Below, in pieces: positions 17,855 through 28,580 of a stretch of DNA of 64,000 nucleotides. Source of the DNA: Mucilaginibacter saanensis. Its GTDB lineage: Bacteria > Bacteroidota > Bacteroidia > Sphingobacteriales > Sphingobacteriaceae. Under the pieces are notes generated by a model. The model saw nothing but the letters and a program-made list of their open reading frames with translations, did not search any database and was not told the DNA's origin. Position numbers and translations under genes: made by a program. The stretch's first letter is position 1; each line of letters begins with the position of its first letter. The stretch covers positions 682,001 to 746,000 of the forward strand of contig NZ_JACHBZ010000002.1 of the NCBI RefSeq assembly GCF_014200575.1, written 5' to 3'.

Positions 17855-20320
17855 ATGATAAAAAATTATTTCAAAATAGCCTTTCGTAACTTTTGGAAAC
17901 ATAAACTTTTTACATTCATCAATATCATTGGTTTATCCATTGGTATCAGTTCGGCACTGGTAATTTATCTTATTGTACATTTTGATTTTACTTTTAATCA
18001 ATCATTTACTGACGGCGACCGCATATACCGGGTAGTGTCTAATTATACTTTTTCGGGCGAATCTGTTTACAACTCCGGCGTTTCCGGAGGGTTGCCGGAA
18101 GCGGTTAAAAATGAAGTAAGCGGGTTGGCTGCATCGGTACCATTTTTTGGCATAAGTCAGCCTAATGTACTTATCCCTGCTAAATCAGGTGCTCCTGTTA
18201 AATTCAAAATCCAGGATAATGTAATCCTGGCCGATGGGCGTTATTTTAACTTGTTTAATTATACCTGGCTGGCCGGTACAGCAAAGACAGCATTAAACGC
18301 ACCTAATCAGGTTGTATTGACCACAGATCAGGCTAAAAAATATTTTCCCGGATTATCATATCATCAAATGCTGGGCCGTGTGGTTACTTATGATACGCTT
18401 AGCACAACTGTTATCGGCATTGTTGAACCTTTAAAAGGCAATAATGACTTTGCCTTTCATGATTTTATATCCTATTCAACCGCAAACTCTAATAAAGCAC
18501 TTTCGGATGAATTGCGACTTAAAGATTGGGGAGGTACAACCTCTGATTCACAGTTTTTTATCAAGCTATTGCCAAACACAACGGTAGCACATATTGAAAA
18601 ACAATTAGGTGAATTGCTGAAAAAGAACAGCCCACCAAAGCCATCGGATAAAGGGAATACCCGGAGTTTTCATCTGCAGCCCTTAAGCGATCTGCATTTT
18701 AACGAAGTAATAGGAACATTCGGCGGTCGGGTAGCGAGTAAAACCACATTGTATGGTTTACTGGCGATTGCGCTCTTCCTGTTAGTATTAGGTTGTATCA
18801 ACTTTGTTAATTTAACAACTGCACAGGCAACTCAAAGGGCTAAAGAGATAGGTATCCGCAAAACGATGGGTAGTAGCCGTACGCAATTAATAATTCAGTT
18901 TTTAAGTGAAACATTTCTTATTACTTTATTTGCGGTAGTTGTATCGATAGCAATTACCCCCATTATACTAAAGCTTTTCGCCAACTTTATCCCTGCCGGT
19001 ATCAGTCTTGATCTTTTAAAACAACCCAATTTAATCATTTTTCTTGTGCTGCTAACTGTTGTGGTCAGTCTGCTTTCAGGATTTTATCCGGCGGTAATGC
19101 TATCGGGTTATAAGCCGGTATCGGTACTTAAAAATCAGACGGTTGCAAACCGTAGCAAAACCCGCAATGCCTGGCTCCGTAAATCACTAACTGTTACCCA
19201 GTTTGTTATAGCCCAGTTTTTTATTATGGCAACGGTATTGGTGAGCAAGCAAATTTATTATGTATTGCACAAGGATCTTGGGTTTAAAAAAGATGCCATT
19301 ATTATTATAAACTCTCCCTGGAAAAACCGGACGGACAGTCGCAATCAGGTGTTCCTGAATAGGCTACGCGCTATACCTCAGATAAATCTGGTAAGTGTAG
19401 GAAGAGATGCTCCATCATCATCAAGCTCAAACTCAACCGAGGCTACTTATAAGGATGGTAAAAAAGAGATCAAATTAGAATTATATGAAAAATTTGGCGA
19501 TCCAAATTACATTAATGTATATAAGCTTAAATTATTAGCGGGGCGTAATTTACAACCAAGTGATACCTCGAAGGCATTTATTATCAATAATACTTATGCC
19601 AGGCTAATTGGATTTAAAAACCCGCATGATGCTATCGGTAAACAAGTAGATAATTTTAATGGTGATAAAAAAATGGAGATCATAGGGGTGGTGTCTGATT
19701 TTTATCCGGAATCGTTACATTCACCTATTAAGCCGCTGGCCATTTTAACAAGCAAAGAACACTATGACACAGGTACATTTCATATTGCTTTAAATGCGGA
19801 AACTGCGGGTGGCAACGAGTGGAAAAAAGCGATTACCGGTATGGACAAAGCATGGCGCGAGGTTTACCCTGACGATGATTTTGAATATCACTTTTTTGAC
19901 GAAAACATAGCTAAGTTTTACGAAAGCGAGCAGCATACTTCTGCCTTGCTTACCTGGGCCACCGGCTTATCCATACTTATCAGTTGCCTTGGCTTGCTTG
20001 GTCTGGCAATGTATACTACCAACTTGCGTACAAAAGAAATTGGCGTGCGTAAAGTGCTCGGTGCATCGGTTACACAAATAGTCACTTTGTTGTCAACCGA
20101 ATTGGTGTTGCTAACGGTACTTGCCTTTATATTGGTTACCCCGGTGGCCTGGTACGCCATGAATAAATGGATGCAAACCTTTGCCGATCGTACTACTATT
20201 AGCTGGTGGATATTTGCCCTGAGTGGTGCCGGGATGTTACTGGCCACTTTGTGTACCTTGAGTTTTCAGACCATTAAAGCCGCTGTCGCCAATCCTGCCA
20301 GAAGTTTGCGGAGCGAGTGA
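17855..20320 (+). CDS. FtsX-like ABC transporter permease 7 (double FtsX, 821 aa)
   Basis: At 821 residues this is the longest permease of the set. Coupling motifs are RAKEIGIRKTMGS (Thr-Met where relatives have Val-Leu/Ile) and [13 protein letters not shown]. The tail is NPARSLRSE. The second periplasmic domain ends with EYHFFDENIAKFYESEQ, placing it in a subfamily with permeases 8, 9 and 11 (F[LF]D..I..FY..E), distinct from the YxxEQRTG group. TM1 uses SIGISSALVIYLIVHF. It follows permease 6 by 126 bp across the 7-bp repeat array and probably shares its transcript. Confidence 0.93.
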   Translation: MIKNYFKIAFRNFWKHKLFTFINIIGLSIGISSALVIYLIVHFDFTFNQSFTDGDRIYRVVSNYTFSGESVYNSGVSGGLPEAVKNEVSGLAASVPFFGISQPNVLIPAKSGAPVKFKIQDNVILADGRYFNLFNYTWLAGTAKTALNAPNQVVLTTDQAKKYFPGLSYHQMLGRVVTYDTLSTTVIGIVEPLKGNNDFAFHDFISYSTANSNKALSDELRLKDWGGTTSDSQFFIKLLPNTTVAHIEKQLGELLKKNSPPKPSDKGNTRSFHLQPLSDLHFNEVIGTFGGRVASKTTLYGLLAIALFLLVLGCINFVNLTTAQATQRAKEIGIRKTMGSSRTQLIIQFLSETFLITLFAVVVSIAITPIILKLFANFIPAGISLDLLKQPNLIIFLVLLTVVVSLLSGFYPAVMLSGYKPVSVLKNQTVANRSKTRNAWLRKSLTVTQFVIAQFFIMATVLVSKQIYYVLHKDLGFKKDAIIIINSPWKNRTDSRNQVFLNRLRAIPQINLVSVGRDAPSSSSSNSTEATYKDGKKEIKLELYEKFGDPNYINVYKLKLLAGRNLQPSDTSKAFIINNTYARLIGFKNPHDAIGKQVDNFNGDKKMEIIGVVSDFYPESLHSPIKPLAILTSKEHYDTGTFHIALNAETAGGNEWKKAITGMDKAWREVYPDDDFEYHFFDENIAKFYESEQHTSALLTWATGLSILISCLGLLGLAMYTTNLRTKEIGVRKVLGASVTQIVTLLSTELVLLTVLAFILVTPVAWYAMNKWMQTFADRTTISWWIFALSGAGMLLATLCTLSFQTIKAAVANPARSLRSE

Positions 20321-20413
20321 ATTGTTATATAACTATATGATATTAAGCCGTCTTTAACATTATTTAACTACCTGTTTAAAGTATTTTGGTTAATATCGTA
20401 TAAATGAAAACGT

Positions 20414-22813
20414 ATGATTAGTAATTACTTTAAAATAACCTGGCGCAATTTACGGAAGCATAAATTTTATACTCTGATTAACATTTTTGGCTTGTCGTTA
20501 GGGATTGCATGCAGTATTATTTTATTTCAATTTATTACTTATCACCTTAGTTTTGATACCTACCATCACCATGCTAAACAACTCTATAAAATTGTAAACC
20601 AGGTTCATTTTGACGACGGCGTTATCCTGTACGACCAGGGAGCGCCCATGGTTTTGGCCAAGGCAATAAAGACCGAGCTACCACAGATCAAGGATGCTGG
20701 GGTATTGATCAGGAAACAGTCGTTTACAGTATCTGTTTCCCCGGATGAGTCAGCAGGACGAAAATTGTTTTATGAAAAGGAAAATGTTGGGCTTGCTGAC
20801 GAGCATTGGTTTAATATGCTCGATTATACCTGGCTTGGAGGGAACGCAGCAAGTGCATTTAACGATCCCAATAACGCTGTGATTACCCATAAACTGGCAC
20901 ACAAATACTTTGGTGCCGATAATGTTATTGGGAAAGTTATTCGCCTTAATAATAAATACAATTTTAAGATTACCGGTGTACTAAAGGATAACGTTGACAA
21001 TACTGATTTTAAATGTGATATGTTTTTATCACAGAGTTTTCTGAAAACATTATATCCTGATGTTCAAAAAGACTGGCAGCAAAGCTGGGAATTTTCAGAT
21101 ACGCGAAATGTACTGTTTTTATCACTCCCTGAAAACTTATCACCTAAAGTAGTTGAGGCAGCCATTGCCAAGGCAGCCGGGAAGGAAGTGTCAAAGTCAT
21201 TTACCTTTTTATTGCAGCCATTAAACGAGGTGCATTTTGATGGCAGGTACAGCGGAGTGATACAAAAATCGTTGCTGGTTACCTTAGGTATTGTTGGGCT
21301 TTTGCTGGTTGTTATAGCCTGTGTGAACTTTATTAATATGGCTACAGCGCAAAGCTTTAAACGGGCAAAGGAAATAGGCACCCGCAAGGTTTTAGGCAGC
21401 ACACCATCGGCTATATTTTTCCAGTTTATTGCCGAAACTGCGTTAATAGTATTGTTTGCAGGTTTGCTGGCTATGTTATTGGTGTTGTTGCTATTACCGG
21501 TATTAAACTCGTGGCTTCAAACAACGCTTACCTTAAGCTTAGTAAAGGACAGTAATCTTTTTATTTTTATTGGACTGATGATGGTGTTGATCACCATGGC
21601 AGCGGGGTTTTATCCGGCGCTTATATTGAGCCGGTTTAAACCCGTAAATGCGTTAAAGAACCAGATCGGTAATCAATCACAGTTAACCGGGTTTAGCCGT
21701 AAAAGCCTTATTGTAATTCAGAATGTTATTGCCCAGGTACTTATTATAGGAACCATCATTATTACCATGCAGGTAAGGTATTTGAAAACAGCCGACCTGG
21801 GTTATAACAAAGCAGGTGTAGTAATGCTGCCATTGCCTGATGCCGACAAAAGCCAGACAGATTTCCTGCGTAATCAATTATTGGCCAATCCGGGCATAAA
21901 TGCGGTATCATATTGTTATCGTCCTCCATCGTCAACGGCCGATAGGGGCGGCTCGATTAAATATGATAGCCGTGATTGGGAAAAGTTTGTAGGACGCGAG
22001 ATTATGGGTGACGCCGGATATGCTAAAACATTTGGCTTGAGGATTATTGCCGGCAGAAACATTGCAGAGAGTGATACAGCAATGGAATACCTGGTTAATG
22101 AAAAGTTGATGCATAAATTAGGAATTAAAAACCCTGAGCAAATTATTGGCCATCAGTTCACCGCCGGGGATTTCTCTAATAATGCTGGTACCATAGTAGG
22201 GGTTGTGAAGGATTTTAACGCGAAGTCGCTATATACTGCTATTGAGGCTGAATATATCAGTACTCATCGTAAAGATTATCAATACATCGGGGTTAGCATT
22301 GATATGAAAAACCGTTCGGCGGCATTGGCGCAAATACAAAAAAGCTGGCAATCGGTATTCCCTGATAATGTTTTCGAATATCATTTCCTGGATGAACAGA
22401 TAGCCGATTTTTACCAGAAAGAAGACCTGCTGAATAAACTTATTACCTCCAGTGCAGTAATTGCCATTTTTATCAGTTGCCTTGGTTTGTTGGGCCTAAT
22501 TTCGCTGCTCACTATACAACGCACCAAAGAAATTGGTATCCGTAAGGTGCTTGGTGCCTCCGTTGCCAATATTACGGCTTTACTATCGGTTGATTTTCTG
22601 AAATTGGTACTTATTGCTGTAATTATAGCTTTACCTGTGGCCTGGCTCACGATGAGTAAGTACTTGCAGGAATTTGCTTACCGCATTGATATAGAGTGGT
22701 GGATATTTGCTTTAGCTGCCGCAATTGCCTTAGTAATAGCCTTTGTTACTGTGAGTTTTCAATCTATTAAAACAGCCATGGCCAATCCGGTTAATAGCCT
22801 GCGAAATGATTAG
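20414..22813 (+). CDS. FtsX-like ABC transporter permease 8 (double FtsX, 799 aa)
   Basis: This member belongs to the F[LF]D..I..FY..E subfamily (EYHFLDEQIADFYQKED). Coupling motifs are RAKEIGTRKVLGS, with Thr at a usually aliphatic place, and RTKEIGIRKVLGA. The tail NPVNSLRND is the most divergent of the set. The N-terminal segment FDTYHHHAKQLYKIVNQ is histidine-rich at the start of the first periplasmic domain. It follows permease 7 by 93 bp and is the last permease before the GNAT gene. Confidence 0.93.
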   Translation: MISNYFKITWRNLRKHKFYTLINIFGLSLGIACSIILFQFITYHLSFDTYHHHAKQLYKIVNQVHFDDGVILYDQGAPMVLAKAIKTELPQIKDAGVLIRKQSFTVSVSPDESAGRKLFYEKENVGLADEHWFNMLDYTWLGGNAASAFNDPNNAVITHKLAHKYFGADNVIGKVIRLNNKYNFKITGVLKDNVDNTDFKCDMFLSQSFLKTLYPDVQKDWQQSWEFSDTRNVLFLSLPENLSPKVVEAAIAKAAGKEVSKSFTFLLQPLNEVHFDGRYSGVIQKSLLVTLGIVGLLLVVIACVNFINMATAQSFKRAKEIGTRKVLGSTPSAIFFQFIAETALIVLFAGLLAMLLVLLLLPVLNSWLQTTLTLSLVKDSNLFIFIGLMMVLITMAAGFYPALILSRFKPVNALKNQIGNQSQLTGFSRKSLIVIQNVIAQVLIIGTIIITMQVRYLKTADLGYNKAGVVMLPLPDADKSQTDFLRNQLLANPGINAVSYCYRPPSSTADRGGSIKYDSRDWEKFVGREIMGDAGYAKTFGLRIIAGRNIAESDTAMEYLVNEKLMHKLGIKNPEQIIGHQFTAGDFSNNAGTIVGVVKDFNAKSLYTAIEAEYISTHRKDYQYIGVSIDMKNRSAALAQIQKSWQSVFPDNVFEYHFLDEQIADFYQKEDLLNKLITSSAVIAIFISCLGLLGLISLLTIQRTKEIGIRKVLGASVANITALLSVDFLKLVLIAVIIALPVAWLTMSKYLQEFAYRIDIEWWIFALAAAIALVIAFVTVSFQSIKTAMANPVNSLRND

Positions 22814-22820
22814 GTTGTGA

Positions 22821-22842
22821 AAATGATGTGAACTCATCATTT
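22821..22842 (+). terminator. Possible hairpin after permease 8
   Basis: A perfect 8-bp stem AAATGATG/CATCATTT with a 6-nt loop lies 7 bases past the stop of permease 8. It is followed by AT-rich sequence with a second AT-only inverted repeat (ATTTAAATT/AATTTAAAT). It is a plausible but weak terminator for the unit 15320-22813. Confidence 0.4.
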
Positions 22843-23033
22843 AAATTATACAATTTAAATACATTGTTCTATTCTGCTTGCTTATTCATTGATATAGGTA
22901 TAAATTGGAATATCAATTTGAGCCACAGGAAAGTTTATTAATCCTAAATTCTTACCATGATTACCTGCTTTACTAACCTTGATTTAATTATTGATGTAAC
23001 AGTTTTTAATTACAAAAAAAGAAATTTAAAGCA

Positions 23034-23441
23034 ATGAGATCAAAAATTTACGATTTTTTAGATGGTTTTATTAAGGATAGTAATGGGAAGTATAAAATAA
23101 ACGATTTAGGAGCCTACGTTGATAAGATCATTGAAAAGGGATGTATAATTTCAATTATAGAAAAGAATATCCTGATTGGATTTATATGTTATTATGCTAA
23201 TGACTATGAAACTAATGTAGCATATCTGTCAATCCTGTTAATTTCTCCATTAATGCAGGATATGGGCTACGGACGAAGGTTAATGGAGTTCTCCATTGCA
23301 GATATCATCAGGAAGGGATTTAAAAAATGCTGCCTGGAAGTAGCCGATGATAATACCAAGGCAATAAAATTATACGAAAAGCTCGGGTTTGGATTAATTG
23401 AAAAAAGAGATACCTCTTTAATAATGCAGAAAGTGCTTTAA
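23034..23441 (+). CDS. GNAT family N-acetyltransferase (small, 135 aa)
   Basis: The acetyl-CoA-binding motif A is visible as QDMGYGRRLMEF, after the beta-4 strand AYLSILLISPLM. The C-terminal part CCLEVADDNTKAIKLYEKLGF is the classic GNAT beta-5/alpha-4 pattern with the conserved Asn and Tyr. At 135 residues it is near the minimum for the fold. The substrate cannot be told. It is flanked by 220 and 267 bp of AT-rich DNA and itself looks more AT-rich than the permeases, as if inserted between two permease units. No link to export is evident. Confidence 0.85.
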   Translation: MRSKIYDFLDGFIKDSNGKYKINDLGAYVDKIIEKGCIISIIEKNILIGFICYYANDYETNVAYLSILLISPLMQDMGYGRRLMEFSIADIIRKGFKKCCLEVADDNTKAIKLYEKLGFGLIEKRDTSLIMQKVL

Positions 23442-23575
23442 GTTGTTTGATCCTGATAAGAGCCTTAATGGCTTTACCATTATATTTTGTGAGCTATTTT
23501 TGTTAGATAATAAACATCCGAATCTGGAGGTATGTTATTGGCTTGAGCTTATATTGTCGTAATGATTTGGTGCAC

Positions 23576-23684
23576 TGTATCATTACCGTACACATACTGT
23601 TACACTTACGAACATGTTAATACGTTTGCTGTGTATTAACTAATTGATTTTTAGATATTTACTTTTTTGGTATGTATTTTAAAC
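23576..23684 (+). promoter_or_regulatory. Conserved two-part promoter, copy C
   Basis: The upstream block TGTATCATTACCGTACACAT starts at 23576, followed by CTGTTACACTTACGAACATG. The box TTGGTATGTATTTTAA has its GG at 23669-23670, 93 bp from the block start and 40 bp before the ATG at 23709. It should drive the five-permease run 23709-35791, giving this promoter the longest downstream unit of the four. Confidence 0.72.
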
Positions 23685-23708
23685 TAACATGCTGATTAAA
23701 CTGTGAAT

Positions 23709-26114
23709 ATGCTTAAGAACTATTTTAAAATTGCCTGGAGAAACATCATTCGTCATAAAGGATATTCTATTATCAATATAGCCGGTTTAACCCTGGGCAT
23801 TTCGGCCTGTTTACTGATCTTCATTATTATTCAATATGAGTTAAGTTTTGATACCTATCATCCTAACTTTAAGCACATATATCATATAGTAACTGAGCAG
23901 ATCCATGAAGATGGGGTGCATTATAGTCCCGGAATACCTGCTCCGGCAACAGACGCACTAAGGATTGATTTTCCCGAAGCTAAAATAGCAGCGTTAAATA
24001 CCAGTTATGGTAGTCAGATTACCGTGCCGGATAATAGTACGGGCGATAAAAAATTTACAGAAAGTACTGGTGTAGCTTTCGTGGAGCCTCAGTATTTTGA
24101 TATTTTTAGTTTTAAATGGGCTGTTGGCAGTGCAGCTGTCTTGGCCGAACCTAATATGGTTGTCATTGATAAAAGCACGGCTGTAAAATACTTTGGCAAC
24201 TGGACAAATGCTGTAGGCAAAATGCTGAAAATGGATAACCTGTTAAACCTGAAAGTTGCAGGTATTGTTGATGACGCTCCCACAAACACCGATTTTCCAT
24301 TTAAAGTGATGGTATCCTACATCAGCTGGAAACAACATCCTAAGGAGTATTATTACGAAAATGATTGGGGAGCTACCAGCAGCAACCACCAGATATTTAT
24401 GCTGTTTCCCAAAGCAACTATTGATAATGTAAATACACAGTTAATAACTTTTACGAAAAAACATTTTGAAACTGGTACTAAGCGCCATTTGATTTTTGCA
24501 CAGCCGTTATCAATGATGCATTTTGATACCCGTTTTGGTAACACCCTGGGTGATCATTTAATGAGTATGGCAACTTTACGCACTTTGTCATTTATTGCCG
24601 TATTGATCATTATTATGGCGTCTATTAACTTCATAAACCTATCAACCGCACAATCGGTAGGAAGGTCAAAGGAGGTTGGTATTCGCAAGGTGTTAGGGAG
24701 CACACGGGGGCAATTGGTTATACAGGTAATAGGCGAAACTACACTGATTGTGTTGGGCTCGGTTCTGCTGGCGGTTACAGCGGCAAAAATGGCCATGCCT
24801 TATTTAAAAAATATTGCCAGCGTGCCGGAGAGTATCAGTCTATTTAATACTTACAGCTCGCTGTTTTTAGTGGTAGTAACGTTGGTGGTAATTATATCGT
24901 CAGGTATTTACCCGGCTTTGGTGGTGTCGGGCTTTAAGCCGGTGCTGGCCTTAAAAAATAAAATCACTGCCGCATCAATAGGAGGTATTCCGCTGCGCAG
25001 GGCACTGGTAATAGCACAGTTTGCCATATCACAATTACTTATTATAGGTACCATAGTAGCCGTAAACCAAATGGACTTTGTAAACAAAGCCGATCTCGGT
25101 TTTAATAAAAATGCAGTCCTGATTATTCCTGGTTATACAGATAGTTTGAGCCTGCGTAAAATTACAGCATTTAAACAGCAGTTATTACAAAACCCACAGG
25201 TACAATCGGTAAGTTTTTCTTCAGATGCACCATCGTCTGAAAATAATGCAGGCACTAACTTTTATTTTAATCATGCAGTTAAAGATCCCGGGTTTAATAC
25301 TTTTTTAAAGTTTGGCGATGCCGATTATTTTAAAACGTATGAGCTGCGTTTTGCAGCGGGTAAGGGATATGATGTAAGCGATACGGCACGGCAGGTAGTT
25401 GTTAATGAAACGTTTATTCACAAATTAGGCATACAACATGCTGAGGATGCAATAGGCAAAACGGTGCGTTTAGGTACCGGTGCTGCATTACCCATTAGCG
25501 GTGTGGTACAGGATTTTAAAACCAATTCGCTCCGTGAAACGGTTAAGCCAATAGTTATATCTATTCAAAAGGGTGATGAGTCACAGGTGGCTATTAAAAT
25601 TAAAACCAATCACCTTGCCAAAACAGTTGCCGAGCTAAAAAAGATGTGGGAAACCACTTATCCGGAGTATGCCTATAATGGATATTTTCTTGATCAAAAC
25701 ATAGCTCAGTTTTATAAGCAGGAAAACCAAATGGCGCTGGTTTACAAAATATTTGCCATGATAGCCATCTTTATTTCATGCCTGGGTTTGTACGGGCTGG
25801 TATCATTTATGGCGGTGCAGCGTACCAAGGAGGTTGGCATACGCAAAGTTTTAGGTGCATCGGTAAGCAGCATCATTTATCTTTTTTCCAAAGAGTTTAT
25901 GGTGTTAATCGGTATTTCGTGCGTGGTAGCTATACCTGTTGCCTGGTACCTGATGACAGGCTGGCTGCAAAATTTTGCGTACCGGGTATCCTTAAGTGTA
26001 TGGGTATTTATTGTGGCTATGGCAATATCTGTTTTTATTGCTTGGTTTACAGTTGGTTATAAAGCGCTTAAAGCGGCGTTGGTAAATCCTGTTAAAAGCT
26101 TAAGAAACGAGTAA
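23709..26114 (+). CDS. FtsX-like ABC transporter permease 9 (double FtsX, 801 aa)
   Basis: The ATG at 23709 gives MLKNYFKIAWRN, matching the start of its relatives, so it is preferred over an in-frame GTG two codons earlier. Coupling motifs are [13 protein letters not shown] and [13 protein letters not shown]. The tail is NPVKSLRNE. The second periplasmic domain ends NGYFLDQNIAQFYKQEN, in the subfamily of permeases 7, 8 and 11. It shares SFMAV[QR][RK]TKE with permease 11 in the second FtsX half, and these two are the closest pair in that group. It is the first gene after promoter copy C. Confidence 0.92.
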   Translation: MLKNYFKIAWRNIIRHKGYSIINIAGLTLGISACLLIFIIIQYELSFDTYHPNFKHIYHIVTEQIHEDGVHYSPGIPAPATDALRIDFPEAKIAALNTSYGSQITVPDNSTGDKKFTESTGVAFVEPQYFDIFSFKWAVGSAAVLAEPNMVVIDKSTAVKYFGNWTNAVGKMLKMDNLLNLKVAGIVDDAPTNTDFPFKVMVSYISWKQHPKEYYYENDWGATSSNHQIFMLFPKATIDNVNTQLITFTKKHFETGTKRHLIFAQPLSMMHFDTRFGNTLGDHLMSMATLRTLSFIAVLIIIMASINFINLSTAQSVGRSKEVGIRKVLGSTRGQLVIQVIGETTLIVLGSVLLAVTAAKMAMPYLKNIASVPESISLFNTYSSLFLVVVTLVVIISSGIYPALVVSGFKPVLALKNKITAASIGGIPLRRALVIAQFAISQLLIIGTIVAVNQMDFVNKADLGFNKNAVLIIPGYTDSLSLRKITAFKQQLLQNPQVQSVSFSSDAPSSENNAGTNFYFNHAVKDPGFNTFLKFGDADYFKTYELRFAAGKGYDVSDTARQVVVNETFIHKLGIQHAEDAIGKTVRLGTGAALPISGVVQDFKTNSLRETVKPIVISIQKGDESQVAIKIKTNHLAKTVAELKKMWETTYPEYAYNGYFLDQNIAQFYKQENQMALVYKIFAMIAIFISCLGLYGLVSFMAVQRTKEVGIRKVLGASVSSIIYLFSKEFMVLIGISCVVAIPVAWYLMTGWLQNFAYRVSLSVWVFIVAMAISVFIAWFTVGYKALKAALVNPVKSLRNE

Positions 26115-26141
26115 GGTTAGACATCAATAAAAGCAGCAACC

Positions 26142-28532
26142 ATGATAAAGAATTATTTAAAAATTGCCTGGCGTAATATCTTAAGCAATAAGGTGTACAG
26201 TGCCATCAATATATTTGGTTTGGCTGCTGGTATGGCTGTGGCCTTGGTTATTGGCTTATGGGTATTTAATGAGTATTCGTTTGATAAATTTTTACCCAAC
26301 TATAAGCAGTTGTACCAGGTTGAACTGAATTTCACCACACAGCACGACGGGGAACACACGCAAACAGCCGTGGCTATTCCGCTGGCTGACGTGTTACGTA
26401 AAGAGATACCCGAAATTAAGCATGTTGCCGAAACAGACTGGGTAGGGATGCAACAGCATTCACTGTTGGTAGGGAATAAAAAACTTTATCTGCCGGGAGG
26501 CGCAGCTGCGCCTGAGTTTTTTAAGATATTCCAATATCCGTTTGTAAAAGGCAGTGCCGACGATGTTTTTTCAGATCCTTATTCCATTATATTAAATGAA
26601 TCAACCGCTAAAGCTTTATTCGGCAATGCTGATCCTATAAATAAATTTATACGCATTGATAATAAGCAAAACTTAAAGGTTACCGGTATTATAAAAGATA
26701 TACCCAGAAACGCAAGCCTGCAGTTTAGCTATCTTATGCCATTCAGTTTCAAAGAGCAAACGGAGGCCTGGATGAAGAACGCCCGCACCGTATGGGGAAA
26801 TAACTCTTTCAATATTTATGTGGAGTTGCAGCCCGGTGTAACTTTTGCTCAAATTGCCTCCAAAATAAAGAATATTGTGTATGAGCGTAACCCGGGGATG
26901 CGTATAGCTAAGCCCGAGGTGATCCTGCATCCCTTAAAAGACTGGCACCTTTATTCCGACTTTAAAAATGGTAAAGCTGTGGGCGGTTTTATTGACTACG
27001 TGCGGATGTTCAGTATCATCGGTATATTGGTGTTATTGATTGCCTGTATCAATTTTATGAATCTCTCCACAGCCCGTTCAGAAAAACGGGCACGGGAAGT
27101 TGGTGTACGGAAAGCCATCGGTTCGCAACGCAGCGACCTGATTATTCAGTTTTTGATAGAGTCAATCTTAATAGCCTTTATTGCATTTTTATTTTCCATA
27201 CTTTTTGTACAGCTTTCACTACCGTCATTTAACGCGCTTGTAAACAGCGGTATCAGTATACCGTATGCCAACCCGGTATTTTGGAGTATTATGCTGTTTT
27301 ATGTGCTGTTAACCGGTTTATTGGCCGGCAGCAGACCTGCTTTCTATTTGTCTTCATTTAATCCGGTAAGGGTTTTAAAAGGAGCTATTCAGGTAGGTAA
27401 GGGGGCGGCATTGCCACGTAAAATATTGGTGGTGACGCAATTTAGCTGTTCCATTGCTTTAATCATCAGTACTGTTATTGTTTACCAGCAAATACAACAT
27501 GCCAAAAGCCGCCCTACGGGTTACAGTGCCAACCGGTTAATGATGAGCGATATGAGCGGCGATTTAAACGTTAAGTTTGATGCCCTCAGAAATGATATGC
27601 TGGCAACCGGTGTGGTTGAAAATGTTGCAGCAGCTACAAGCCCGGTTACTAATATCTATAACCACATGTCATTAGATAAATGGCCTGGTAAAAATGCCGG
27701 AGATGAAGCGGTTGGGGTTGGTGCGATATTTATATCAGACAATTATTTTAAGACCGTTGGCATGACATTAAAAGAAGGTCGCGATTTTACCAATAACTGG
27801 GCTGCCGATACTACCAGTGTAATACTTAATGAAGCAGCTGTAAAAAGGATAGGACTTAAAAGTCCTATAAACCAACTTATTACCTGGAATGGTGTAAGTA
27901 AGCCATGCCGTATTATTGCGGTAGTAAAGGATGCGTTAATGGAATCACCTTTTACCCCGGTTGCGCCTGCTATATTTTGTCATGGGCATGAGTTTTGGAG
28001 CGTGATGTACCGTTTGTCGCCGAATGTAAATACACAGGATGCTATTGCAAAGCTTACTAAGATATTTGATACCTATAACCCGGCTTACCCATACATTTAC
28101 CAGTTTGTTGATGAGGAGTACAACCACAAATTTAACCTGGAAGTACTGGTTGGTAAACTGGCAGGTGTTTTTGCCGGTTTGGCCATTTTAATTTCATGTC
28201 TTGGTTTGTTTGGGCTGGCAGCCTATGTTGCCGAGCAGCGAACAAAGGAAATTGGCATTCGTAAGGTATTGGGCGCATCCATAGCCCAGGTATGGCTCTT
28301 GTTATCTAAAGATTTTCTTTTACTGGTATTGATTAGTTGCGTAATAGCATCACCAGTAGCCTTTTACTTTTTACGAAGCTGGCTGCAGAAGTACGATTAT
28401 CGCATAGCCATTGGTCCGGGAGTATTTATGCTGTCGGCCGCGGTTGCTATGCTCATAACCTTAATTACCATTAGTTTTCAAGCTATTAAAGCCGCGCTTA
28501 CCAATCCGGTTAAAAGCTTAAGAAGTGAATAA
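26142..28532 (+). CDS. FtsX-like ABC transporter permease 10 (double FtsX, 796 aa)
   Basis: It lies 27 bp after permease 9. It is a close paralogue of permease 12 at 31000: both have AAGMAVAL in TM1, RAREVG[VI]RKAIGSQ as first coupling motif, AGSRPAFYLSSFNPV after TM4, QFSCSIALIIST in TM5 and DYR[IV][AS]IGPGVF near TM8. The second coupling motif is RTKEIGIRKVLGA and the tail NPVKSLRSE. Pair 10/12 is split by permease 11, which belongs to another subfamily, giving an A-B-A' order. Confidence 0.93.
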   Translation: MIKNYLKIAWRNILSNKVYSAINIFGLAAGMAVALVIGLWVFNEYSFDKFLPNYKQLYQVELNFTTQHDGEHTQTAVAIPLADVLRKEIPEIKHVAETDWVGMQQHSLLVGNKKLYLPGGAAAPEFFKIFQYPFVKGSADDVFSDPYSIILNESTAKALFGNADPINKFIRIDNKQNLKVTGIIKDIPRNASLQFSYLMPFSFKEQTEAWMKNARTVWGNNSFNIYVELQPGVTFAQIASKIKNIVYERNPGMRIAKPEVILHPLKDWHLYSDFKNGKAVGGFIDYVRMFSIIGILVLLIACINFMNLSTARSEKRAREVGVRKAIGSQRSDLIIQFLIESILIAFIAFLFSILFVQLSLPSFNALVNSGISIPYANPVFWSIMLFYVLLTGLLAGSRPAFYLSSFNPVRVLKGAIQVGKGAALPRKILVVTQFSCSIALIISTVIVYQQIQHAKSRPTGYSANRLMMSDMSGDLNVKFDALRNDMLATGVVENVAAATSPVTNIYNHMSLDKWPGKNAGDEAVGVGAIFISDNYFKTVGMTLKEGRDFTNNWAADTTSVILNEAAVKRIGLKSPINQLITWNGVSKPCRIIAVVKDALMESPFTPVAPAIFCHGHEFWSVMYRLSPNVNTQDAIAKLTKIFDTYNPAYPYIYQFVDEEYNHKFNLEVLVGKLAGVFAGLAILISCLGLFGLAAYVAEQRTKEIGIRKVLGASIAQVWLLLSKDFLLLVLISCVIASPVAFYFLRSWLQKYDYRIAIGPGVFMLSAAVAMLITLITISFQAIKAALTNPVKSLRSE

Positions 28533-28580
28533 AAATAGGATACCGGCGAAAGCGACATTTAACAATAAGAATTAAACAGT

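Noticed and set aside
23703-23708. GTG start for permease 9
   Set aside because: All relatives start M[IL][KR]NY; the ATG at 23709 fits this exactly.
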